Shown piece after piece: positions 35,489 through 43,636 of a stretch of 48,899 nucleotides of DNA (the stretch's first letter is position 1; the number at the start of each line of letters is the position of its first letter). Position numbers and translations under genes: made by a program. The DNA comes from CALJUZ01 sp003387805. Lineage in GTDB: Bacteria; Bacillota; Limnochordia; Limnochordales; ZCTH02-B6. The notes below the pieces were generated by a model that worked only from the letters and a program-made list of their open reading frames with translations, did not search any database and was not told where the DNA came from. The stretch is taken from assembly GCA_937975235.1 (NCBI GenBank), contig CALJUZ010000006.1, positions 1 to 48,899 on the forward strand, in the 5' to 3' direction.

Positions 35489-36049
35489 TCACCCCACACT
35501 CTCAAGCCGGGTTTGCTGCAGCGTCTCCTTCAAGCGTTCCAGCCGCCGCGCGACGCTTCCGTCCACCACGAGGTCGCCGATGCGGGCCACGACCCCGCCC
35601 AAAATTTTCGGCTCCACCACGTTCTTCAAGCGCACCTGCTTGCCGGTGAAAGCCGCCAAACTTTCCATCAAACGGTCCGCTTCCTGCCGCCCCAGGGGCT
35701 TTGCGGTCTTCACTTCGACTTCGACGATGCCGCGCGCCCGGTCCGCGTACGCCACGTACTCATCCAGCATCGCGGGCAGATGTTCCTCGCGGCGCTTTTG
35801 CACGACGAGGCGCAAAAACTGTTTGGTCAAATCCGCCGCGTCTTCGCCCGCCAGCGTCAGCAGCAAATCCATTTTGACCTGCGCCGGCACCTGTTTGTTT
35901 TCGACGGCGAAACGCACCGCGTCGTCGGAGCGGATGGCCGCGACGACCCGGCCGAGATCGTCCTGCACCTTTTCAATGAGCCCGCGCTCCACCGCCAGCT
36001 CGCCCAAGGCTTTGGCGTAGCGCTTGGCCAGCCTCCGGTTGGCGGTCAT
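35489..36049 (-). CDS. atpH: ATP synthase F1 delta subunit
   Basis: 186 residues, ATG overlapping the atpF stop in ATGA. Peripheral-stalk subunit at the top of F1. RRLAKRYAKALGELAVERG is the N-terminal motif; the C-terminal VEPKILGGVVARIGDLVVDGSV is the second conserved block. Confidence 0.96.
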   Translation of the reverse strand: MTANRRLAKRYAKALGELAVERGLIEKVQDDLGRVVAAIRSDDAVRFAVENKQVPAQVKMDLLLTLAGEDAADLTKQFLRLVVQKRREEHLPAMLDEYVAYADRARGIVEVEVKTAKPLGRQEADRLMESLAAFTGKQVRLKNVVEPKILGGVVARIGDLVVDGSVARRLERLKETLQQTRLESVG

Positions 36050-36606
36050 TGGCTATCCCCAATCTGCGAGCCTTCGGCGCCGGGCCGGTCCGCCTCCGCG
36101 GCCGCGACCTGGTCCACGAACTGCTGCACCAGCTGCTTGTGGTCCTCTTCGGACAGGGTCTTGCCGATGAGCTTGCCGGCGGCCAGCACCACCAGGCCCG
36201 TGACCTCGTCCCGGATGGCGGCCAGCGCCCGCTCCCGCTCGCGGGCGATTTCGGTCCTGGCGCGCTCCAGGGTGCGCTCGGCCTCTTCTTCGGCCTCGCG
36301 GCGAATCCGCTGCGCGGCCTCCTCCGCCTTCTCGGTCGCCGCCTTGATGACGGCCTCGGCCTCCTGCTGCGCCTGCCGCATACGCGTCTGGTACTCTTCC
36401 AGCAAGCGCTCCGCTTCAGCCCGGGAAGTCTTGGCGTGCTCCAGCTGGTCCTCCACGAACTGCTCGCGCTTGTTCATGACCGACTGGAGGGGCTGCCAGA
36501 GAAACTTGTACAAGAGCAGCATGATGATGAGCACGTTGATGGACTGGAAGAGCCAAGTCCAAACATCAAAGGTCAACGGCTGGCTTTGCGCCAATACCGT
36601 CAGCAT
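36046..36606 (-). CDS. atpF: ATP synthase F0 b subunit
   Basis: 186 residues from the ATG at 36606 with GGGGGAAGG upstream; an upstream in-frame extension is not membrane-like. One N-terminal membrane helix (WLFQSINVLIIMLLLYKFLW) and a long, highly charged coiled coil form the peripheral stalk. The C-terminal segment LAAGKLIGKTLSEEDHKQLV contacts delta. Confidence 0.96.
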   Translation of the reverse strand: MLTVLAQSQPLTFDVWTWLFQSINVLIIMLLLYKFLWQPLQSVMNKREQFVEDQLEHAKTSRAEAERLLEEYQTRMRQAQQEAEAVIKAATEKAEEAAQRIRREAEEEAERTLERARTEIARERERALAAIRDEVTGLVVLAAGKLIGKTLSEEDHKQLVQQFVDQVAAAEADRPGAEGSQIGDSQ

Positions 36607-36651
36607 CGGTGCCTTCCCCCTTCGACCGATCGACGAAGCGGCTGCGCGGAC

Positions 36652-36678
36652 GAGGAACGGGGCCGGGCCCCGTTCCTC
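36652..36678 (-). repeat. 13-bp inverted repeat between atpE and atpF
   Basis: GAGGAACGGGGCC (36652-36664) and its exact reverse complement (36666-36678) flank a single base, so a hairpin of about 11 pairs could form. No T-run follows on the minus strand. It lies within the 153-base gap after atpE, the longest gap of the operon. Confidence 0.75.
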
Positions 36679-36759
36679 CACCCGTCATACGACAACGTCG
36701 TGCGCACTCAAGACCGACACCCTCGCCCCGTTCAACGGGTTCCTTCGCCACGGTGCACG

Positions 36760-36984
36760 TCAGATCTTCGTCCACAGCAGAATGGCGACAACGAGGGCGA
36801 ACAGCGTCAAAGCCTCCATGAACGCGAGGGCGATCAGCAGGGCCGTCCGCATGTCACCCGCAGCCTCAGGCTGACGGGCCATGGAGTCCATTGCCCTGGA
36901 AGTGGCCCACGCCTGGCTCAGCGCCGAAGCAATAGCAGGCAGCGCAATGGTCGCAGCAACGGCGAACAGAGCAGCAACGGTCAT
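36760..36984 (-). CDS. atpE: ATP synthase F0 c subunit
   Basis: 74 residues, ATG with GGAGG nine bases upstream. Two membrane helices joined by the polar loop ARQPEAAG form the c-ring monomer. The ion-binding carboxylate is the Glu in LAFMEALTLFALV. The residue after it is Ala, not the Ser usual in sodium-binding rings, which favours proton coupling. Confidence 0.96.
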   Translation of the reverse strand: MTVAALFAVAATIALPAIASALSQAWATSRAMDSMARQPEAAGDMRTALLIALAFMEALTLFALVVAILLWTKI

Positions 36985-37079
36985 TCGTCATTCCCTCCTT
37001 TCCCCCAGCGCCCGTGACGAGGGTGTCACGAAGTTGGTTTGCGCTTTATAGATTTACGCCGCCTTCGGCGAGCCGGCCG

Positions 37080-37772
37080 TCAGTGGCCCTTGGTCTGGGT
37101 GGCCAGGTACATCACCGACAGCAGCGTAAAGATAAACGCCTGAATGCCGCCCATCAAAAGCCCCAGCAGCATAATGGGCACGGGCAGAAGCAGCGGCAGC
37201 AAAATGCCGAGAATCGTCACGACGGTCTTTTCGCCGAACATGTTGCCGAAAAGACGGATGGCCAGCGAGAACGGCTTGACGATCTCTTCAAGAATGTTCA
37301 TCGGCAGCATGATAGGGACAGGCTGCGCGAAGTTGGCCAGATAGCCTTTGACGCCTTTGGCTTTGATGCCCATGATCTGAACGATAACGATGGTGGTCAC
37401 CGCGAGCGCGGCGGTGGTCATGATGTCCGTCGTAGGCGGCACGAATCCGGGGATGAACCAGGAGACGTTAAGAACAAAGATAAATACGAACAAACTGCCG
37501 GTAATCCAGAGGTAGCGGCGCCCTTCCTTGCCCAGGGGCTCGTCCATCAGTCCGTAGATGGCCTCCACCAGCACTTCCAGCAGGGCTTGCGCGCCTTTCG
37601 GGATTTCACGAAACCCGCCGCGGGTCAGCAGCCGCAGTCCGATAAACATCAAAATCATCACGATCCACGTGTTGACAACGGTGGACGTGATGCTCACCGG
37701 TCCGATCCGAATCACCTCGAACCGGACCAGCGAATCCATAATCGTCCCCAGCTGCTCGACGATACGATCCAA
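37080..37772 (-). CDS. atpB: ATP synthase F0 a subunit
   Basis: 230 residues with the TTG at 37772 (AAGGAG upstream); an ATG at 37739 would give 219 and is also plausible. It forms the ion half-channels against the c-ring. ITSTVVNTWIVMILM starts the first helix; LANFAQPVPIMLPMNILEE and KPFSLAIRLFGNMFGEK contain the essential Arg of the conserved R-L-F-G-N-M motif. Confidence 0.96.
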   Translation of the reverse strand: MDRIVEQLGTIMDSLVRFEVIRIGPVSITSTVVNTWIVMILMFIGLRLLTRGGFREIPKGAQALLEVLVEAIYGLMDEPLGKEGRRYLWITGSLFVFIFVLNVSWFIPGFVPPTTDIMTTAALAVTTIVIVQIMGIKAKGVKGYLANFAQPVPIMLPMNILEEIVKPFSLAIRLFGNMFGEKTVVTILGILLPLLLPVPIMLLGLLMGGIQAFIFTLLSVMYLATQTKGH

Positions 37773-37778
37773 TCCCCG

Positions 37779-38150
37779 TCACTCCTTACGACCCAAAGCC
37801 ATGAACATCTGGATCGCGTCTTTGAAGTACGAGAATATTTCCGTGACGATACCAATCAAAGCGCCGATAAGGAACTCCGGGCCCAGCAGCGACGCCAGCA
37901 AAAGCGCCGTCGCCGACAGCAGCAGCCGCATCATCGAGCGCTGCACCAACGGCCCCGCATCCGCCTTGCCGGTGCCCGCTGCGGCCATCTGCCGCCGGAC
38001 CGAGAACATCATCAGATAGTTGACGATGCCCACCGGCAGCCCGGCCGCCACGCCGGCCGCGGCCATCGGGAACCCGAGGACCAGCGCCAAGGCTGCGGCC
38101 AACGCCGCCAGGGCGGCCAGGGTCCACACGCGATTCAAAGTGTATTCCAC
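37779..38150 (-). CDS. atpI: ATP synthase subunit I (AtpI-like)
   Basis: 123 residues, GTG start. Four hydrophobic segments including VNYLMMFSVRRQM and SMMRLLLSATALLLASLLG fit the small AtpI family, which assists c-ring assembly or ion supply. It lies between the AtpZ-like gene and atpB, the expected position. Confidence 0.82.
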   Translation of the reverse strand: MEYTLNRVWTLAALAALAAALALVLGFPMAAAGVAAGLPVGIVNYLMMFSVRRQMAAAGTGKADAGPLVQRSMMRLLLSATALLLASLLGPEFLIGALIGIVTEIFSYFKDAIQMFMALGRKE

Positions 38151-38197
38151 CGTCAGCCTTCTTTCCTAATATCAGGGGTTCTTTGCGACCTGCTTCT

Positions 38198-38485
38198 TTA
38201 GTCCGAGGGAAAGTTCTTTTTTTCACTATCCCGGGCCGACGGGTCCTGTTCGTGCTCTTGCCCGCTGGCGGGCGCCTTGCGCGTGAGCATGATCAGTTCT
38301 TTTACCATGGAAACGAGGCTCAGAAACATGCCCAGCACGATGCCGACCACCATGAAAGTCGGCTCGGTGCCCCAGCGACCGTCCAGCCACGTCCCGACCC
38401 GATAGCCGAGAAACAAGTACACGGCCGTGGTCAATACCAGCGAAATGCCCAGGCTCGCGTACTTGCCGTACTCTCCCAGGGCCAC
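38198..38485 (-). CDS. atpZ: AtpZ/AtpI-family small membrane protein
   Basis: 95 residues from the GTG at 38485 with GGAGG six bases upstream. Upstream in-frame TTG starts near 38542 would coincide with the transcription start. Two membrane helices (YASLGISLVLTTAVYLFLGY and FMVVGIVLGMFLSLVSMV) and a charged C-terminal tail match the AtpZ family encoded first in many atp operons. Confidence 0.82.
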   Translation of the reverse strand: MALGEYGKYASLGISLVLTTAVYLFLGYRVGTWLDGRWGTEPTFMVVGIVLGMFLSLVSMVKELIMLTRKAPASGQEHEQDPSARDSEKKNFPSD

Positions 38486-38550
38486 GGCGGACCTCCGTTT
38501 GCATCCGTTTCCATCCAGCCGTGCTGCCTTGGTCGCAATCAACGGCTCCT

Positions 38551-38579
38551 ATTATAGTACACGCTTTTCTAGTTTGCAA
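38551..38579 (-). promoter_or_regulatory. Sigma-A promoter of the atp operon
   Basis: On the minus strand TTGCAA (38574-38579) and a perfect TATAAT (38551-38556) are 17 bases apart. Transcription should begin near 38544, giving a leader of about 60 bases before the AtpZ-like GTG. It lies in the gap after the WecA-type gene. Confidence 0.85.
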
Positions 38580-38660
38580 CGCCCCGCAAGTTGGGTGATT
38601 CGTGAAAAACACATATCTCTTTCCCCGGCCGCGCGGCGTGCCGCGCCGGCCGCCCGGCCC

Positions 38661-39806
38661 TCAGCGCGCGCGCCGGGCCTGGCTCACCCCGGGGCGCCGC
38701 TGCTCCGACCGCACCGCTGCGGGGCGGGCGTGGGCCGGCGCCGCGGCCCGGCCGGGCAGCTCGCCCAGCACGCCCAGCCGGCGGGCCGGCGGCAGCGCCG
38801 CCGCGGCCAGTCCCGCCGCGACAAAAAACGCCTGCAGCGGCGAGACGCGCAAGAGCACCAGACTGACCAGGGCCAGCGCCGCCCCCGCGGCGTACAGCCG
38901 CAGCACCGCCTGCCGCTGCGACAGGCCCGCGCGCACCAGCCGGTGATGCAGGTGGCCGTCGTCGGCCTGCGCGATGGGCCGCCCGCTCATGGCCCGCCGC
39001 ACGATGGCGCACGCGGTGTCGAACACGGGCACGCCCAGCGCCACCACGGGGATGGTCGGCGCCACGTCCGCCGGCCCTCCCAGCACGCCTTCCACCGCGA
39101 CGGCCCCCAGCACGAAGCCGAGAAACATGCCGCCCGTGTCACCCATAAACAGCCGGGCGGGATTGAAGTTGTAGCGCAAGAAGCCCAGCGTGCTGCCGAT
39201 GAGCGCCGCGGCCAGCAGGGCCGCGGCCCACTGCTCCCTCTGCAGCGCGATGAAGAGCATGGGCAGCGCGGCGATGGACGTCATGCCCGCGGCCAGGCCG
39301 TCCAGGCCGTCGATAATGTTAAGCACGTTGGTGACGGCCACCAGCCACAGCAGCGTCACCGGCACGCTCCACCAGCCCAGCTCCAGGACGCCGCCGAGAG
39401 GATGGCCCAGCTGCTCGATGCGGGCGCCGGAAAAAACGAAGACCGCGGCCGCGGCCACCTGGCCGGCCAGCTTCACCCCCGGCCGCAGATCCAAATAATC
39501 ATCCACCATGCCAAGAACGACGATGAGCAGCGTGGCCGGCAGCAGTCCCGCGGGCACGCCGGCGCCATGGGCCCCCGCCCCGCCGCCCGCCAGGCTGAAC
39601 GCGAACACCGCGCCCCAGAACCCAAAAAACATGGCCAGCCCGCCGGCCGTGGGCATGGGCCGCGTGTGCAGCTTGCGGGGACTGGTTTTTTCGAGCAGCC
39701 CGACGCGCACCGTCAGCGCGCGGACCGCGGGCGTGAGCACGAGCGTCGCCGCCAGGGCGATCACTCCGATGAAGAGCAAATCGCGAACATTCAGCGCGTT
39801 TCCCAC
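38661..39806 (-). CDS. Polyprenyl-phosphate sugar-1-phosphate transferase (WecA/TagO/MraY family)
   Basis: 381 residues, GTG start. It would transfer a UDP-linked HexNAc-1-phosphate to undecaprenyl phosphate, starting a surface polymer. About ten membrane helices are visible. Catalytic motifs are GMVDDYLDL (Asp-Asp), NIIDGLDGLAAG, FMGDTGGMFLG and the HIHH-type DDGHLHHRL. The WecA/TagO subclass fits the HxHH-like motif. The C-terminal ~35 residues are Ala/Arg/Pro-rich and probably disordered. Confidence 0.92.
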   Translation of the reverse strand: MGNALNVRDLLFIGVIALAATLVLTPAVRALTVRVGLLEKTSPRKLHTRPMPTAGGLAMFFGFWGAVFAFSLAGGGAGAHGAGVPAGLLPATLLIVVLGMVDDYLDLRPGVKLAGQVAAAAVFVFSGARIEQLGHPLGGVLELGWWSVPVTLLWLVAVTNVLNIIDGLDGLAAGMTSIAALPMLFIALQREQWAAALLAAALIGSTLGFLRYNFNPARLFMGDTGGMFLGFVLGAVAVEGVLGGPADVAPTIPVVALGVPVFDTACAIVRRAMSGRPIAQADDGHLHHRLVRAGLSQRQAVLRLYAAGAALALVSLVLLRVSPLQAFFVAAGLAAAALPPARRLGVLGELPGRAAAPAHARPAAVRSEQRRPGVSQARRAR

Positions 39807-39839
39807 CTTATGCGCCGCGCCCCGGGGCGGCGCGTGCGT

Positions 39840-40481
39840 TCAGCGGGTGCCGAACAGGCGGTCACCCGCGTCGCCGAGGCCGGGCACGATGTACGCTTTG
39901 TCGTTGAGCCCCTGATCCACCGCCGCGACGTAAATCGGCACCTCGGGGTGCGTTTCGTGCAGACGCCGGATGCCCTCCGGCGCGGCCACCACGGCCATGA
40001 ACTTGACGTGCTGCGCCCCCCGCTGCTTGATGAAGTCCACCGCCGCCACCGCCGAGCCGCCGGTGGCCAGCATCGGATCCACCACGATGACGTCCCGCTC
40101 GCCCACGTCCGAAGGCAGCTTGCCGTAGTACTCCACCGGCGCCAGCGTGTCCGGATCGCGATACACGCCCACGTGGCCCACTTTGGCCGCGGGGATGAGG
40201 CGCAAAATGCCGGGCACCATGCCCAGGCCCGCCCGCAAAATCGCGACGACGGCCACTTTTTTGCCCGAAATGGCCCGGCCCTCCGTGACGGCGATGGGCG
40301 TTTTCACTTCCACCGGCTCCGTGGGCATGTCGCGCGTCACTTCGTACGCCATCAACATGCTGAGCTCTTCCATCAAATCCCGAAAGTCTTTCGGTCCGGT
40401 CCGCTCGTCCCGCAGCATGGTGAGCTTGTGCTGCACCAGCGGATGGTCAATGACTTGTACCCGGGCGTCTGCAGCCGCCAA
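39840..40481 (-). CDS. upp: Uracil phosphoribosyltransferase
   Basis: 213 residues, TTG start with GGGAGGG six bases upstream. It salvages uracil to UMP with PRPP. VQVIDHPLVQHKLTMLRD, AILRAGLGMVPG, VVDPMLATGGSA (PRPP loop) and the C-terminal YIVPGLGDAGDRLFGT are the family signatures. upp lies next to the atp operon in B. subtilis as well. Confidence 0.97.
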   Translation of the reverse strand: MAAADARVQVIDHPLVQHKLTMLRDERTGPKDFRDLMEELSMLMAYEVTRDMPTEPVEVKTPIAVTEGRAISGKKVAVVAILRAGLGMVPGILRLIPAAKVGHVGVYRDPDTLAPVEYYGKLPSDVGERDVIVVDPMLATGGSAVAAVDFIKQRGAQHVKFMAVVAAPEGIRRLHETHPEVPIYVAAVDQGLNDKAYIVPGLGDAGDRLFGTR

Positions 40482-40530
40482 CGAGAACCCTCCCGCTTCC
40501 TATAAAAAGTCACGCCGGGCGCCGGCCCGC

Positions 40531-40977
40531 TCAGGCGCCGCCCCGCTCCAGGGCCGTGAGCTTGTCCACCCGCCGCTGGTGGCGGCCGCCTTCAAACTCG
40601 CTCTCCAGGAAGGCCCGCGCCACGTCGTACGCCAGGCCCGGCCCGATGACCCGGGCGCCCATGCAGAGCACGTTGGCGTCGTTGTGGGCCCGGGCCATGC
40701 GGGCGGAAAACGTCTCCGAACACAGCGCGGCCCGCACGCCCGGCACTTTGTTGGCGGCCATGGACATGCCGATGCCGGTGCCGCAAATCAAAATCCCCAG
40801 CCGGTAGCGCCCCTGGCTGACGCCTTCCGCCACCGGCCGGGCCGTGTCGGGATAGTCGCACGACTCGGTGGAGTGCGTGCCCAGATCGTCCACTTCGTAG
40901 CCGTCTTGGCGCAGCCGTTCCACCAGCTCGGCCTTCAAAGGAAAGCCGGCGTGGTCGCTGCCGATTGCGATGCGCAC
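40531..40977 (-). CDS. rpiB: Ribose-5-phosphate isomerase B
   Basis: 148 residues, GTG start. It interconverts ribulose-5-phosphate and ribose-5-phosphate. The N-terminal IAIGSDHAGFPLK, the CDYPDTA loop, LICGTGIGMSMAANK (catalytic Cys) and ARAHNDANVLCMGAR are all present. Neighbour of ywlE as in B. subtilis. Confidence 0.97.
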   Translation of the reverse strand: MRIAIGSDHAGFPLKAELVERLRQDGYEVDDLGTHSTESCDYPDTARPVAEGVSQGRYRLGILICGTGIGMSMAANKVPGVRAALCSETFSARMARAHNDANVLCMGARVIGPGLAYDVARAFLESEFEGGRHQRRVDKLTALERGGA

Positions 40978-41046
40978 GAGAAAACCTCCTCGGAACCGGC
41001 GCCGCGGGCCAAGCGTTCCGGCCCGGTGCGCCTTCCTCCCGAAGTT

Positions 41047-41523
41047 CTACACGGGCCCGGCATTTCCTTGCCCGGGAAGATCCAGCTTTTCCACGGCTTT
41101 CCGCAGCAGCTCCTTCAGCTGGGCCGCGGTCTGGCGGTACGCGTCCACGTCCCCGCCGAACGGGTCCCGCACTTCGCCTTCCTCGCCCACGAACTCGTGC
41201 AGCGAAAAAGTCTTCTCGATGGCGCCGGGATTCATGTCGCGGATGAGGTCTTTATGGTAGGGCGTCATGGTCAGGATGAGATCGGCCTGCTCCACCAGCG
41301 CGGCCGTCAGCCGCGTGGCCTGGTGCCGCGACAAGTCCTGGCCGTGCTCCTGCATGACGGTGACCGCGTGGGGGGCCGCCGGCGTGCCCGGATCGGCACC
41401 GGTGCCGGCGGAGCTGATCGTGGCCTCGATGCCCCGTTCGGCCAGGAGCTGCCGCAGCAAAGCCTCGGCCATGGGACTGCGGCACGTGTTGCCCGAACAG
41501 ACGAAAACGATATGGTACGCCAG
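41047..41523 (-). CDS. ywlE: Low-molecular-weight protein phosphatase, YwlE-type (probable protein-arginine phosphatase)
   Basis: The catalytic loop VCSGNTCRSP (Cys nucleophile, Arg) and the general acid in RDPFGGD are intact. Thr in the N-T-C-R position is the residue I recall as giving B. subtilis YwlE phosphoarginine specificity, where tyrosine phosphatases have Ile. No ATG, GTG or TTG lies in frame between the upstream stop (41530-41532) and the loop; the first ATG falls after it. I place the start at the CTG at 41521-41523, with GGTGAG five bases upstream, giving 158 residues. An ATC start or a sequence error are alternatives. Confidence 0.85.
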   Translation of the reverse strand: MAYHIVFVCSGNTCRSPMAEALLRQLLAERGIEATISSAGTGADPGTPAAPHAVTVMQEHGQDLSRHQATRLTAALVEQADLILTMTPYHKDLIRDMNPGAIEKTFSLHEFVGEEGEVRDPFGGDVDAYRQTAAQLKELLRKAVEKLDLPGQGNAGPV

Positions 41524-41645
41524 AGCCGCTCACCATCCTTGTCTGGATGCCCGCAACTCGATCATGCCCCGCCGGCCCGCCGGCGGTCAAGGGCCGCCGC
41601 GGACCGGCCCGGGCCCGCGGCGCCGCTGAGCACGGGTCCGGCCCG

Positions 41646-42728
41646 TCACGCCGGTTCTCGCGGCCCCACCGCCACCGTGCGGTGGCCCGCGGCCCGCCGC
41701 ATGCGGTTCATAATGGCCGCGCCCAGGCCCGCGGGCTCAATGCCTTCCATAATGATGAGATCCACACCCGCTTCGTCCAGCTCCCGCAGGCAGCGGTACA
41801 AGCTGCGGGCGATGGTCTCGGGCGCCGAGCGGGCGCCGGCGATGCGCACCGCGTCGGCCTCCCAGCGCCCTGCGGACTCGGCCGTGGCCAGAAGGCCCAC
41901 CCGCCGGCCCCGGGCCCGCTCTTCGCGCAGGCGCACCGCCACGGCTTCCGCCACCGCTTCCGGCGGGCCTTCGTACAGGACGCACGGCGTGCGCGGCGCG
42001 TAGTGGCGGTACTTCATGCCCGGCGAGCGCACCGGCCCGCCGGCGCCCGGCTCGCCGCCGGCCAAGCCTTCGGCGCCGGGGTCCACGTCCACCGGCCCGA
42101 TGACGGGCGCCAAATCTTCCGGCGTCACCGCGCCCGGCCGCAAGATGACCGGCCGCGACGCGGTCAAATCCAGCACCGTGGACTCCAGTCCGATGCCGCA
42201 GGGTCCGCCGTCGATGATGAGGTCGATGCGGCCTTGCAAATCCTCCCACACGTGCCGGGCCTCGGTGGGACTGGGCCGGCCCGACCGGTTGGCGCTGGGC
42301 GCGGCCAAAGGCCGGCCGCTGCGGCGAATGAGAGCCAGCGCCACGGCGTGGTCCGGCACCCGCACCGCCACCGTGTCCAGCCCCGCCGTTACCTCGTCGG
42401 GCACTTCCGGCCGCCTGGGCACCACGACGGTCAAAGGCCCGGGCCAAAAGTGGCGCGCCAGCGCGTCCACCGCCTCGGGCACGTGTTGCGCAACCTCCGG
42501 CAGCTGCGCCGGCTCGGCCACGTGCACGATGAGCGGATTGTCGGCGGGCCGGCCTTTCGCCGCGAAAATCCCGCGCACCGCCCGGCCGTTCAGGGCGTCC
42601 GCGCCCAGGCCGTACACCGTCTCCGTAGGAAACGCCACGAGGCCGCCGGCGGCGATGATGCGGGCGGCCTCGTCGATGACCGCGGCGTCGGGCCGCAGCG
42701 GATCGGTTTTCAGCACGCGCGTCTTCAC
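41646..42728 (-). CDS. L-threonylcarbamoyladenylate synthase, Sua5 type
   Basis: 360 residues, GTG start in a GTGA overlap with the prmC stop. It makes threonylcarbamoyl-AMP for t6A37 of tRNA. The YrdC domain (~10-200) shows VAFPTETVYGLGADA, KGRPADNPLIVHV and RPLAAPSANRSGRPSPT. The linker SPGMKYRHYAP and the C-terminal Sua5 domain (~235-355) make it the long form, as in B. subtilis YwlC. Position next to prmC supports this. Confidence 0.95.
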   Translation of the reverse strand: MKTRVLKTDPLRPDAAVIDEAARIIAAGGLVAFPTETVYGLGADALNGRAVRGIFAAKGRPADNPLIVHVAEPAQLPEVAQHVPEAVDALARHFWPGPLTVVVPRRPEVPDEVTAGLDTVAVRVPDHAVALALIRRSGRPLAAPSANRSGRPSPTEARHVWEDLQGRIDLIIDGGPCGIGLESTVLDLTASRPVILRPGAVTPEDLAPVIGPVDVDPGAEGLAGGEPGAGGPVRSPGMKYRHYAPRTPCVLYEGPPEAVAEAVAVRLREERARGRRVGLLATAESAGRWEADAVRIAGARSAPETIARSLYRCLRELDEAGVDLIIMEGIEPAGLGAAIMNRMRRAAGHRTVAVGPREPA

Positions 42729-43636
42729 GGCGCCGTCGTCTCCTTTTCCGCCAGCACGATGCGGTCCTGGCCCGCGTAGTCCCGGCGCAGCTCCACGCTG
42801 CGCCAGCGGCCGTCGGCGGCCAGCAGCCGCTGCAGCGCCTCGCCCTGGTCCGAGCCGATCTCCAGGGCCAAGAGCCCGCCGGGCCGCAGCAGCGCCGCGG
42901 CCTGCGGAATGAGCCGCCGGTAGACGGCCAGGCCGTCGGGCCCGCCGTCCAGGGCCACCCGGGGCTCGAAGTCGCGAATGTCCCGGGGCAGCGTGGCCAG
43001 CTCCGGCGTGGCGATGTACGGCGGGTTGGACACCACCGCGTCCAGCCGGCCCGCCCAGCGGCGGGCCCGCGGCGGCTCGGCCAGCGGCGCCAGCAGGTCG
43101 CCTTCCATGACCTCGATGCGGTTTTCCAGCCCGTGGCGCTCCACGTTGGCCCGGGCTGTGCGCACCGCGTCGGCGGAAATGTCCAGCGCCGCCACCCGGG
43201 CCCGGGGCTCCAGCAGCGCCAGGCCGATGGCGATGGCCCCCGAGCCCGTGCCCACGTCGGCCGCCAGCAGCTCCTCCCCCGGCATCTCCCGGAGCCGGGC
43301 CGCGGCCGCTTCCACCAGCAGCTCCGTCTCGGGCCGCGGGATGAGCACGCCCGGGCCCACGGCCACGCGGGTCGTCAAAAAGGGCTTCGAGCCCAGGATG
43401 TAAGCGATGGGCGTGCCCCGGGCCCGCTGCCGCAGCAGTTCCCGGTACCGATCCACCTCGCCGGGCACCAGCGGCCGGTCAAAATTGACGTACAACGCCA
43501 CCCGGTCCATGCCCAGCACGTGGGCCAAAAGCAGCTCCGCGTCCAGCCGGGGGCTGGCGCTGCCGCTCTTTTGCAAGTAGTCCGCGGCCAGCCGCAGGTA
43601 GTCCACCAGCGCCTGCGGGCGGGTCGGCGCGCTCAC
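42725..43636 (-). CDS. prmC: Release factor glutamine methyltransferase
   Basis: 303 residues from the GTG at 43636, which overlaps the prfA stop (GTGA) and has GGAGG seven bases upstream. It methylates the Gln of the GGQ motif in release factors. An N-terminal helical domain precedes LLAADVGTGSGAIAIGLAL (AdoMet site) and the VVSNPPYIA catalytic motif. It follows its substrate gene prfA. Confidence 0.96.
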   Translation of the reverse strand: MSAPTRPQALVDYLRLAADYLQKSGSASPRLDAELLLAHVLGMDRVALYVNFDRPLVPGEVDRYRELLRQRARGTPIAYILGSKPFLTTRVAVGPGVLIPRPETELLVEAAAARLREMPGEELLAADVGTGSGAIAIGLALLEPRARVAALDISADAVRTARANVERHGLENRIEVMEGDLLAPLAEPPRARRWAGRLDAVVSNPPYIATPELATLPRDIRDFEPRVALDGGPDGLAVYRRLIPQAAALLRPGGLLALEIGSDQGEALQRLLAADGRWRSVELRRDYAGQDRIVLAEKETTAP

